Assembly (NCBI RefSeq): GCF_020216025.1
Contig: NZ_JAIWNC010000018.1
Span: 168,654-232,653, forward strand
DNA length: 64,000 bases
DNA from: Jidongwangia harbinensis
GTDB taxonomy: Bacteria; Actinomycetota; Actinomycetes; Mycobacteriales; Micromonosporaceae
Direction of reading: 5' to 3'
In this document: one piece after another, positions 17,850-26,658 of the stretch
Layout: the number at the start of each line of letters is the position of its first letter
Position numbering within the stretch: position 1 is the stretch's first letter
Program-made: the position numbers and the translations under genes
Notes under the pieces: model-generated
Seen by the model: the letters and a program-made list of their open reading frames with translations, nothing else
Told to the model about the DNA's origin: nothing
The model's database searches: none

Positions 17850-18350
17850 CTACGACTCCGGGACGTCGACACACGGACCGTTTGTCCACCACGGTCCGAT
17901 GGCGGCGAGCACCTCGTCGCCGAACGGGTTCACCCCCGGGCCGGCGGCCAGCGCGTGTCCCAGGTGGACGTGCAGGCACTTCACCCGGTGCGGCATGCCG
18001 CCCGCGGACACGTTCGCGATCTCCGGAACGTGCTGCACCGCCTCGCGCCGGGCCAGGTAGTCGTGGTGCGCCTTCGCATACCGCTCGGCCAGGTCCGGAT
18101 CGGTGGACAGCCGGTCCTGCATCTCGCGCATCACGCCGGAGGACTCCAGCCGGCTGCACGCCGCGGTGGCGTTCGGGCAGGTCAGATAGAAGACGGTGGG
18201 GAACGGTGTGCCGTCCGCGAGCCGCGGCGACGTCTCCACCACGTCGGGATTGCCGCACGGGCAGCGGTGCGCGACTCCCCGGGTGGCACGTGGCGGACGG
18301 CCCAACTGGGCCGCCACGGTGTCGAGGTCGGCCTGGGTGGCGGGTTCCAT
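17850..18350 (-). CDS. DUF501 domain protein
   Basis: A 166-residue soluble protein of the DUF501 family. Motifs are RGVAHRCPCGNPDVVETSPR, PFPTVFYLTCP, a central AHHDYLARREAV helix, and GGMPHRVKCLHVHLGHALA, with several conserved Cys and His that could bind metal. It has no known function, but it is almost always found between ftsB/divIC and ppx in actinobacteria. Its ATG overlaps the ftsB stop by one base (TAATG). Confidence 0.88.
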   Translation of the reverse strand: MEPATQADLDTVAAQLGRPPRATRGVAHRCPCGNPDVVETSPRLADGTPFPTVFYLTCPNATAACSRLESSGVMREMQDRLSTDPDLAERYAKAHHDYLARREAVQHVPEIANVSAGGMPHRVKCLHVHLGHALAAGPGVNPFGDEVLAAIGPWWTNGPCVDVPES

Positions 18351-18982
18351 TACTGGCGGGGCTCCGAATCGGCGGCGGCGACGCTGGACCACAGGGTGTC
18401 GTACCAGCGGTCGGGGGCCGCGGCGGGCGACGCCTGACCGGCGTCGCGGGCGGCGCCCTCCGGGTCGTTGAGGACCAGCAACGGGACCTCACCCGGGCGG
18501 ACGTAGAACAGGCGGTCGCGGGCCTGGATCCGGACGTACTCCGGGTCCTGCCACTTGGCGACCTCCTCGGCCTTGTCCGCGATCACCTCGCGCTGGTCCG
18601 CCTGCGCGGCCTGCATCTCGGCGATCTGCGACTCCTGGGCGAGGTAGACCCGGACCGGGTACGTGTACGCCAGGGCCAGCGCGATCAGGACGACCACGAG
18701 GACGGTGGCCCGGCCGGTGAACGCGCGGGGCCGGGTGGCGACCGTGCGCTTGGTGGCGCCGGTGGCGGCGGTGCGGCGGGCCGCGGCGGGACGGGTGGCG
18801 CGACCGGCACGGGCGGTCGGCACCCGGCCGGACGAGACCCGGGGTTCGATGCGCGTGGCGGCGGTGTCCCGCACGGTGCCACGGGAGCCGCGGGCGGCGG
18901 GCCGGCCGGTGTGCCCGCGGGGACGCCGGGACGGACCCTGCCCGCTGAGCCCGGAACCTCCGGGTGTGCGGCGCTGCGTCAT
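18350..18982 (-). CDS. ftsB: FtsB/DivIC septum formation initiator
   Basis: A bitopic cell-division protein of 210 residues. A long basic, Arg/Thr/Ala-rich cytosolic N terminus (about 90 residues) precedes one membrane helix (ATVLVVVLIALALAYTYP). Then comes a periplasmic coiled coil (LAQESQIAEMQAAQADQREV), the conserved KWQDPEYVRIQARDRLFYV motif and a short tail. It partners FtsL/DivIB-FtsQ at the divisome. GGGGAGG lies 7 nt before the ATG, 53 codons inside the longest frame. It follows eno, the conserved order. Confidence 0.9.
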   Translation of the reverse strand: MTQRRTPGGSGLSGQGPSRRPRGHTGRPAARGSRGTVRDTAATRIEPRVSSGRVPTARAGRATRPAAARRTAATGATKRTVATRPRAFTGRATVLVVVLIALALAYTYPVRVYLAQESQIAEMQAAQADQREVIADKAEEVAKWQDPEYVRIQARDRLFYVRPGEVPLLVLNDPEGAARDAGQASPAAAPDRWYDTLWSSVAAADSEPRQ

Positions 18983-19011
18983 CCCTGCCCCTCCCCCCGA
19001 TGTCGCGCGGC

Positions 19012-19072
19012 CATGGAGTTGCGGCACCGGTCCTGAACCTATGCCCAGGAAACCGGAGACCACAACTCCATG
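19012..19072. repeat. REP-like palindrome between ftsB and eno
   Basis: CATGGAGTTGCGG (19012-19024) pairs with CCACAACTCCATG (19060-19072; one G-T pair). A second tier CACCGGT/ACCGG and an inner CCTG/CAGG extend the hairpin to about 60 nt. It begins 17 bp after the eno stop and may terminate eno transcription or attenuate read-through into ftsB. Its core, TGGAGTTGTGG, is shared with the 61-bp arrays and with the palindrome at 63569. Confidence 0.8.
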
Positions 19073-19088
19073 ATCCGACGGCTCGGTG

Positions 19089-20372
<1,284 letters not shown>

Positions 20373-20522
20373 GTGTCGTGTCGCTCCTAACAGCTTGTGC
20401 GGATGATGTTCCGGACCGCGACCCTGCGGCCGACCACGCCCCTGAGGGTATCGAGCCGGGGTCCCGGGCGTACCGGCGGCCGGTGAACTTACCCCTCGAC
20501 ATGCCTCAAGCGGTGCCCCCAG

Positions 20523-21167
20523 ATGCCGATCACCAGGGTCGCCATGACCAGTTACCAGCTCCCCGATGCCCAGGCGCTCGTCGAGATGACCGTCGACGGC
20601 GAGCCACGGTCCGGCGTGCGCGTCATCCGGTCCGCCGACGACGTGGTCACCCTCTCTCTGGCCCTGGACGGCATTCCCGACTCCGGCACCACGGTCACGC
20701 TGCGCTGGCCGGCCGGCCCGCGCGGCCGGTACGCGCTGCCCGGCACCGTGGTCCAGGTCGACGGCAACCGGGTCGACATCCGGGCCGCCGGCACGCTGCA
20801 GGTGGAACAGCAGCGCAACTACGTGCGCGGCGGCGGAGGCGAACACGTGCTGCTGCTGCAGCAGGACCGCGGTGACACGCTGGGCTGGGTGCGCGACATC
20901 AGCGAGCAGGGGGTACGCGCACACTTCGCCGACGTGGAACTGACCGAGGGCGACGAGGTCGGACTGCGCGTCCAGCTGGAACGCGACATCGTCGAGATCC
21001 GGGCCACCGTGGTGAAGGTGGGCACGCTGCGGCAGATGATCCCCCGCCGCGGCCCGATGTCGGTGGAGGTCGTCGCGGTCTTCACGCCGGAGGAGTCGCA
21101 GGCCACCGTCATCCGCCGGTACGTTTTCCGACAGCAGTTGCTAGCCCGTACCCGGACAATTTCCTGA
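20523..21167 (+). CDS. PilZ domain protein (probable c-di-GMP receptor)
   Basis: About 214 residues with an N-terminal beta-rich YcgR-like domain and a C-terminal PilZ domain. The c-di-GMP binding signature is complete: RNYVR (RxxxR, in the interdomain linker) and DISEQG (DxSxxG). It should therefore bind cyclic di-GMP and transmit it to an unknown target. An alternative ATG seven codons on (20544), preceded by AGGG, may be the true start. It is divergent from eno with a 150-bp spacer and transcribed alone. Confidence 0.85.
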   Translation: MPITRVAMTSYQLPDAQALVEMTVDGEPRSGVRVIRSADDVVTLSLALDGIPDSGTTVTLRWPAGPRGRYALPGTVVQVDGNRVDIRAAGTLQVEQQRNYVRGGGGEHVLLLQQDRGDTLGWVRDISEQGVRAHFADVELTEGDEVGLRVQLERDIVEIRATVVKVGTLRQMIPRRGPMSVEVVAVFTPEESQATVIRRYVFRQQLLARTRTIS

Positions 21168-21249
21168 CGTTTTGTTCATTTTCGTCCGGTCTTGTGCCGT
21201 CGCGCGGGCCGCAAATTGGGTTTGCGCGGCCTTGCGCGCATCCGCTTAG

Positions 21250-21951
21250 GTGTTGCACGTGTCGTCCGCCCGCAGAGTTGTCCTGGCCGCCGCCCTGGCC
21301 GCGGCGTCACTGACGGCCGGGTGCAGCGGCGTCGACGAGGCCAGCGCGCAGGGCCTCGCGCGCAACGATCTGGTGTCCGAACTGGCGAGCCAGCTGTCCA
21401 CGTCCGGCACGCTCACGTACTCGGCCGCCTACCACGTCGCCGGCGGCGCCCGCGCCACCGTGGTCCAGGCACAGAACCCGTCCCGGACCGCCTACCTCTA
21501 CGCCGGCGGTCGCGTGGTGGTCACCGAAACCGGCGTCACCGAGTGCCGCGGCACCACCTGTACGGTGACCCCGCCTCCCAAGCCCGGCACCCCGCCCTCC
21601 ACCACGGTCTTCCGCACCGCGCAGCAGACCGGCATGATCGCCCCCGGCACGGTGATGGACCTGCTGAACGCGGCCTCCCTGGACACCGAGGTGGTGGCCG
21701 AGTCCCGGGACACCACGATCGCCGGACACCACGCGACGTGCCTGGCCCTGAGCGGCGTGGACGACGCGGCGGCCCGCGACTTCAGCGCCTGCGTCACCAA
21801 CGACGGCGTGCTGGGCAGCTTCCAGGGCACCATCGGCGGCGCGACGATCGACATCGCCATGACCGAATACTCGGCCGAGGCGAACGACGACGCGTTCCGG
21901 GCCCCACCGTCGGCGCGGGTGGTCGACCGCCGGTCCGCGCCCGCCAAGTAA
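21250..21951 (+). CDS. secreted lipoprotein of unknown function
   Basis: 233 residues. The basic N terminus, hydrophobic core and lipobox LTAGC (Cys near residue 25) give a clear lipoprotein signal. The mature part resembles actinobacterial LppX/LprG-like or DUF-type lipoproteins: DLVSELASQLSTSGTLTYSA, paired Cys in TECRGTTCTV and later CLAL/SACV, and a strand-rich C terminus. No family can be named securely. The start is GTG; a second GTG three codons on is equally possible. A hairpin follows 54 bp after the stop. Confidence 0.72.
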   Translation: MLHVSSARRVVLAAALAAASLTAGCSGVDEASAQGLARNDLVSELASQLSTSGTLTYSAAYHVAGGARATVVQAQNPSRTAYLYAGGRVVVTETGVTECRGTTCTVTPPPKPGTPPSTTVFRTAQQTGMIAPGTVMDLLNAASLDTEVVAESRDTTIAGHHATCLALSGVDDAAARDFSACVTNDGVLGSFQGTIGGATIDIAMTEYSAEANDDAFRAPPSARVVDRRSAPAK

Positions 21952-22005
21952 CCGCGGCCCGCCCCTCACCCCGGGGACGACCCTCGGCCGGTGACCTCGT
22001 CGCGG

Positions 22006-22049
22006 CCGGGATGGCTCGGCATGGCTCGAGCCAAACCGCCCAATCCCGG
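22006..22049 (+). terminator. hairpin downstream of the lipoprotein gene
   Basis: CCGGGATGGC at 22006 pairs imperfectly with GCCCAATCCCGG ending at 22049, enclosing an inner GGCTCGAGCC palindrome. It starts 54 bp after the lipoprotein stop and is the first structured element of the 1283-bp non-coding spacer that separates it from the convergent DUF885 gene. Confidence 0.5.
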
Positions 22050-22157
22050 TGAAGGAGGGCTAAAGGTCACCCGGTGGGACGGCGGATCGTGCAGATTTCG
22101 GACGGCTCGGCACCGCCGCGATCGACGCCCTCGACGGCGGCCGAGCCAGGCGCACAT

Positions 22158-22222
22158 TTGCCCGGCAACGTAGGTGTCCGAGCGGGCGCGCATGTTGCCC
22201 GGCAACGTAGGTGTCCGAGCGG
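22158..22222. repeat. two direct repeats of a 28-bp unit with a TTGCCCGGCAA palindrome
   Basis: TTGCCCGGCAACGTAGGTGT followed by CCGAGCGG occurs at 22158-22185 and again at 22195-22222 (period 37). Each copy starts with the 11-bp palindrome TTGCCCGGCAA, and a degraded third copy follows. It lies in the long convergent spacer; no gene is evident here. Confidence 0.75.
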
Positions 22223-22611
22223 CGGCGCGAATGTCCGGTATGCGCCGCCCGCCGAGGGCGGTTCCCGTCGTCTCTGAGCCTCCCACCGAGCCGTTCCCGT
22301 CGTCTCCGCCTCCAAGAGCTGTGAAGTGTTGCGGCCTCCGCTCTCACCACGGTCGCGTTGCCTCACCGCCCCGCCGACGATCGATCGACGGCGGCGTGCG
22401 CCCGCGTTGCCTGCAGATCTTGTGAACCTGGGGTCGTATTTCGACCACAGCTGCACGACTTCGACGGTCCCGCAGGGCGCGTTGAACGGATGCCTCGCCC
22501 GCAGTGCCCTTTCGCCGGCCGCCCGTGGATCTCCTGAGGGCGAGGCAAGCTCCAGCCGCGGCCCCACGATTGATCCACAGGGACAGAACCGGAGGCGTGC
22601 GGATCAGTGGC

Positions 22612-22920
22612 GCGCTGAGCGCCGAAACCCCACACGCCCCCGCCACCCCAACCCAGCGTGCGGAATTGCGGCACGCTGCCCACCGAAACTCCACACGCCC
22701 TCACCACCCCAACCCAGCGTGCTGAACAGCGGCACCCACCGCGCCACAACTCCACACGCCCCCACCACTCCAGCCCGACGTCAAGAAATGCGGCATGCCG
22801 CGCCACAACTCCACACGCCCCCACCACTCCAGCCCGACGTCAAGAAATGCGGCATGCCGCGCACCCGAAACCGCACACGGCGTCGCCCGAGCCCGGCGTG
22901 AAGAATTGCGGCGCGCTCGG
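22612..22920. repeat. 61-bp tandem stem-loop array 2 (convergent spacer)
   Basis: CCACAC cores start at 22630, 22691, 22752 and 22811, with a degenerate fifth near 22873, giving steps of 61, 61, 59 and about 62 bp. Two neighbouring units, 22742-22800 and 22801-22859, are identical over 59 bp, a recent duplication. Units share an AACTCCACACGCCC core with arrays 1 and 3. The rest of the spacer (22223-22611 and 22921-23234) shows no gene that I can support. Confidence 0.88.
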
Positions 22921-23234
22921 CACTGCGGAAGGCCGAACCGGCGGAACCACGCGCGACCCGTCACGCCTCCGACGCCCTGCTGCGCCGCGCGCTGGACGCC
23001 GAGGATCTGGCAGCGGTGGCAGGCAGGCGGGCGGTGCCATACGGCTGCCTGACCGCCGCACCTCCACGAGCTGTGGACTGGGCCGTCGGGTCGGATCTGG
23101 CTGACGCGGGGCGCAACGGCCAACTCCTCGCGTGTGGCCAGCCGCCCACGACCGGCTGGGCAAATTCCAGGCGCGGGCGGTCGTCGCTGACCGACGTCGA
23201 GGCCCGCGCACGAGGCGCATCCGCGAAGGAGCCC

Positions 23235-24845
23235 CTACACGCCGAGCAGCGTCCGCAAGTGGCGTGGCGGCGGGGAGCCGTGCGCCAGCATCGCGTCGTG
23301 CCAGGCTTTCGGCGTGGCGCCGAACGGGCGGGCCGCCGCGATCGCCGAGACCTCGGTGTAGCCGACGAAGTACGTGGAGAGCTGCGTCGAGGTGAGCAGG
23401 GCGCGGCGCCACTTGCCGGCGGCTTCGCCCGGTTCCTGGAAACCGCGCCCGGTCATCAGTGCCATGGCGTCGGACTCGGTCATGGCCTCGCAGTGCACCT
23501 GCTGGTCGAGGATCGCGTTGATGGACATGCGCAGCTGCATCTTGAGCTGCTGCAGGCGCACCGGCAGACCGCCGAAGCCGAGGCCGGCCATGAGTTCCTC
23601 GGCGTACACCGCCCAGCCCTCGACGAACGGGCCGGACCAGCCCAGCGACCGCACCCGGGTGGCGGCCCGGAACCGGCGCGCGTGGGCGATCTGCAGGAAG
23701 TGGCCGGGCATCGCCTCGTGGACGGTGAGGTCGCGGAGCATGTGGTCGTTGTATTCGCGGTAGAACGACTCCACCCGCTCCGGCGACCAGTCGGACGGCG
23801 CCGGGGAGATGCAGTAGAACGTCGGCAGGTCGGCGGTTTCCAGCAGGCCGGGCGGGTCGCAGTAGGCCACCGAGACGCCGCGGGCGAACTCCGGCATCTC
23901 CTCGATGACGCAGGGGTCGTCGGTCAGGGTCAGCAGGTCGTGCCCGCGGACGAAGTCGGTCGCCTCGGTCATGGTGACCTTGGCGAGGTCGAGGATGGTG
24001 GCGTCGTCGGGGTGCTGGCGGGCGAGCGTGTCGAACGCGGTCCGCACGGTCTCGTCGGTGGGCGGACCGCCGACCAGCTCGGCCGCGGACTTGCGCACCT
24101 CGGCGGTGACCCGGTCGAGGTTGCGATAGGCCCGGTCGAGCACCTCGGCGGCGGGCATCTCGGTGTCGAGGGTGTGCCACAGCCGCGCTTCCCACAGCGG
24201 ACGGCCCAGCCGGGGGTCGCGGTCGGCGGTGTCCACCCGCTCGCGCAGCCACCCGTCGAACTCGGTCAGTGCGTCGAGCGCGGCCGCGGCGGCGGGCTCG
24301 ACCGCGGGCCGCGGCCCGGGCTCTTGGGTGAGCAGCGCGGGGACCTCGTCGCGGATCAGCGCGGCGGTGCCGGCGAACTGGCCGATCGCGGTCTCGGTGT
24401 GCACGCGCGGGAGGTCGCGCAGCACGGCCCGCGCGGTGGCCAGTGCGTCGGGGATGGCGGCGAGACGACCGGCCAGCGCGGTGAGCCGCTCGTCGACCGG
24501 CGCGAACGGCCGGGCCATCAGGCCGTGCAGGAGCGGGCCGGGGTTGTGGGCGAGCGGGTTCCACTCGTGTTCGCGCACGTCGGTCAGCTCGAACAGGCGG
24601 CGCTCCACCAGGGCGGACAGGATGGCGTGGTCGACCTGGTCCTGAGCGTCGAAGGCGTCCGGGTCGATGCCGGCGAGCGCGTCGGTCGCGTCGCGCAGCA
24701 TGGTGACCTGGTCGGCGACGGCACCCGGGGACAGGTCGGGCAGGCGATCGTCGAACCGGTGGTCCCCGGCCGCGGAGGCCATCGCGGGGTCGCTCTCCAG
24801 CAGGGCGTCGACGATGCGCTCGGCGAGCGGCACGAAGTCGGGCAT
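23235..24845 (-). CDS. DUF885 family putative metallopeptidase
   Basis: A 536-residue protein with the HEAMPGH zinc-binding signature (in DLTVHEAMPGHFLQIAHA) and the downstream Glu-bearing GPFVEGWAVYAEELM block that define DUF885, a gluzincin-like peptidase family. The N-terminal part is all-helical. There is no signal peptide, so a cytoplasmic enzyme is expected. The ATG at MPDFVPLAERI lies 10 bp after the mazG stop; longer in-frame reading upstream overlaps mazG and is not real. It is the last gene of the mfd–surA-like–mazG unit. Confidence 0.85.
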   Translation of the reverse strand: MPDFVPLAERIVDALLESDPAMASAAGDHRFDDRLPDLSPGAVADQVTMLRDATDALAGIDPDAFDAQDQVDHAILSALVERRLFELTDVREHEWNPLAHNPGPLLHGLMARPFAPVDERLTALAGRLAAIPDALATARAVLRDLPRVHTETAIGQFAGTAALIRDEVPALLTQEPGPRPAVEPAAAAALDALTEFDGWLRERVDTADRDPRLGRPLWEARLWHTLDTEMPAAEVLDRAYRNLDRVTAEVRKSAAELVGGPPTDETVRTAFDTLARQHPDDATILDLAKVTMTEATDFVRGHDLLTLTDDPCVIEEMPEFARGVSVAYCDPPGLLETADLPTFYCISPAPSDWSPERVESFYREYNDHMLRDLTVHEAMPGHFLQIAHARRFRAATRVRSLGWSGPFVEGWAVYAEELMAGLGFGGLPVRLQQLKMQLRMSINAILDQQVHCEAMTESDAMALMTGRGFQEPGEAAGKWRRALLTSTQLSTYFVGYTEVSAIAAARPFGATPKAWHDAMLAHGSPPPRHLRTLLGV

Positions 24846-24855
24846 GCCGAGAAAG

Positions 24856-25872
24856 CTACCCGCTGCCTGCGACGGTTTCGCCGGGGTTCGCTTCGCCTGT
24901 GGACAACCGGGCGGCCTCCGCGGCGCGGACCGCGGCGGCGTGGGACAGCACGGCGTGGCGGAGGTCGGCCTCGGCGTCGCGGCCCGCCGCCCGGGCGTCC
25001 ACGACGAGCCGCAGCAGGGCGGTGCCGAGGTCGGTTCCGGACGGCAGGGGTACGTCGAGTCCGGCGCGTTCCGCCCGTTCGAGGATCTTCGCGGCCAGTG
25101 ACAGCGCGGGCTGGCTGAGCGCGATGCCGTCCAGGACGGAGTCCCGTGACTTCTCCGCCTTCTTGATCCGTTCCCAGTTCTCGACGATCGCCTCGACGCC
25201 GTCGACGGTCTCGCCGGCGAACACGTGCGGGTTGCGGCGGACCATCTTGTCGACCAGTCCCCCGGCCACGTCGTCCACGCTCCACCGCTGGTCGTCCGGC
25301 AGGTCCTCGGCGAGCCGGGCGTGCAGCACCACCTGCAGGAGCACGTCCCCGAGTTCCTCGCGGAGCGCGGCCAGGTCGCCGTCGCCGATGGCGTCGTACG
25401 CCTCGTAGCTCTCCTCGAGCAGGTACGGCGCGAGGCTGCGGTGGGTCTGCTGCTGCTTCCACGGGTCACCGCCGGGCGACACCAGCCGGTCCATCACCGC
25501 CACCGCGTCCAGCAGCCGGGCGCCGGGCGGGTCCCACGAGCCGTACATCAGCTCCAGCTCGGCCAGCGCGGGTTCGCGGGCCAGCCGCAGCCCGAGCCGG
25601 CGGGCGAAGTCCTCGTCGCCGGCCGGTCCGGCCAGCCACACCACGGTCGGATCGGTGGTCAGCGCGCCGATCAGCGTCTCCGGGTCGGGTGCGATCACCG
25701 ACACCGGTACGCCGGTCACCCGCAGCGCGGTCGGCAGCTCCCCGTCGGCGGCGGTGTAGACCGGATGCGCGCGCACCAGGTCCCACGCTTCGGCGGTGAG
25801 CAGCCCGGCCGGCAGCCGGGGCGAGGTGACCAGGAGAACGATCCGCCCGGGCGTCGCCGGTCCTTCAGTCAT
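24856..25872 (-). CDS. mazG: nucleoside triphosphate pyrophosphohydrolase MazG
   Basis: 338 residues. The actinobacterial form has an N-terminal extension of about 130 residues (IVLLVTSPRLPAGLLTAEAW onwards) before the MazG domain. That domain carries the EExxE and ExxD metal motifs (LLEESYEAYDAI, LREELGDVLLQVVLHA) and the NPHVF and NWERIKK blocks. It hydrolyses (d)NTPs to NMP and pyrophosphate and is linked to removal of aberrant nucleotides and to stress. It lies 23 bp after the SurA-like gene, in the conserved mfd–surA–mazG order. Confidence 0.92.
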   Translation of the reverse strand: MTEGPATPGRIVLLVTSPRLPAGLLTAEAWDLVRAHPVYTAADGELPTALRVTGVPVSVIAPDPETLIGALTTDPTVVWLAGPAGDEDFARRLGLRLAREPALAELELMYGSWDPPGARLLDAVAVMDRLVSPGGDPWKQQQTHRSLAPYLLEESYEAYDAIGDGDLAALREELGDVLLQVVLHARLAEDLPDDQRWSVDDVAGGLVDKMVRRNPHVFAGETVDGVEAIVENWERIKKAEKSRDSVLDGIALSQPALSLAAKILERAERAGLDVPLPSGTDLGTALLRLVVDARAAGRDAEADLRHAVLSHAAAVRAAEAARLSTGEANPGETVAGSG

Positions 25873-25895
25873 GCGCTCTGGGTTCAGTCCCGTGC

Positions 25896-26651
25896 CTAAC
25901 GTGCGTCGGTCACCGGCATCGTGGCGGGGTCGACCAGCGGCAACACCACCAGCGGAAGCAGCCGCTGCTTCTCCGTGCCGACCGCGAAGACGTCGATGTC
26001 CGCCGCCGAGAACCGGGGGTTCACCTCGATGTCGAGCTTCTTCACCTGGTCGCGGAGGGCGTCGCGGGCGGCCACGCCCATGCCCAGCACATCGACGCTC
26101 TGCGGGGAGAGCCCTTCCTTCCAGGACTCGAACGACACCTGCGGGGCGACCTCGCCCACCTCCCGCGAGGCCTCGTACGCGTACCGCAGGTCCGCGTCGG
26201 TGACCTGAGCGGGCTTGGCGTTCTGGGCGATCCCGGCGATGGTGGCGTAGCCGTCGCTGTAGAGCTTCACGTACTCCGCGTCGGCGGGCAGCCCGGTGAG
26301 CTGACCCAGCGCGTTGAGGTCGGGCGTGCCGCCCTGGGCCGGCTTGCCCTGCGCGAGCGACTTGCCGACCTCGCGGCTGACCAGGGCCCCGACCACGTCG
26401 ATGGCGGTGATCGGCAGGCGCACCGGCGGGACGGACTCGGCCGGCCGGCCCTCCAGCGCCGCGGCCTGGGCGGCGGTCAGCTTGTCCCGGGCGTCGTCCA
26501 GGATGCGGTCGACCTCGGCCACCGTGACCTGCTCGGTGTCGCCGAAATACACCGCCACGTCGGGCGCCGAACGGCAGGCGGACAGACCGCTGACGGCCAG
26601 GGTCGCGATGACGGCCACGGATGCGAGTCGGCGAGCACGCTGCATGGACAT
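25896..26651 (-). CDS. SurA-like N-terminal domain lipoprotein
   Basis: A 251-residue lipoprotein: signal sequence with VSGLSAC at the cleavage site, then a SurA-type helical chaperone domain starting VAVYFGDTEQVTVAEVDRIL. There is no recognisable parvulin PPIase domain, so it is probably a chaperone-like protein on the outer face of the membrane rather than an isomerase. Between mfd (7 bp gap) and mazG (23 bp gap), a placement widely conserved in actinobacteria. Confidence 0.85.
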   Translation of the reverse strand: MSMQRARRLASVAVIATLAVSGLSACRSAPDVAVYFGDTEQVTVAEVDRILDDARDKLTAAQAAALEGRPAESVPPVRLPITAIDVVGALVSREVGKSLAQGKPAQGGTPDLNALGQLTGLPADAEYVKLYSDGYATIAGIAQNAKPAQVTDADLRYAYEASREVGEVAPQVSFESWKEGLSPQSVDVLGMGVAARDALRDQVKKLDIEVNPRFSAADIDVFAVGTEKQRLLPLVVLPLVDPATMPVTDAR

Positions 26652-26658
26652 GACTCTC

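Noticed and set aside
22612..22920. Integron attC sites (59-base elements)
   Set aside because: The unit length is suggestive, but the RYYYAAC/GTTRRRY core pair is not present in order, no gene cassettes lie between units and there is no integrase.
22060..23230. Open frames of 100-190 codons in the long spacer
   Set aside because: They follow array 2 and flanking low-complexity sequence, lack ribosome sites and show no domain; treated as non-coding.
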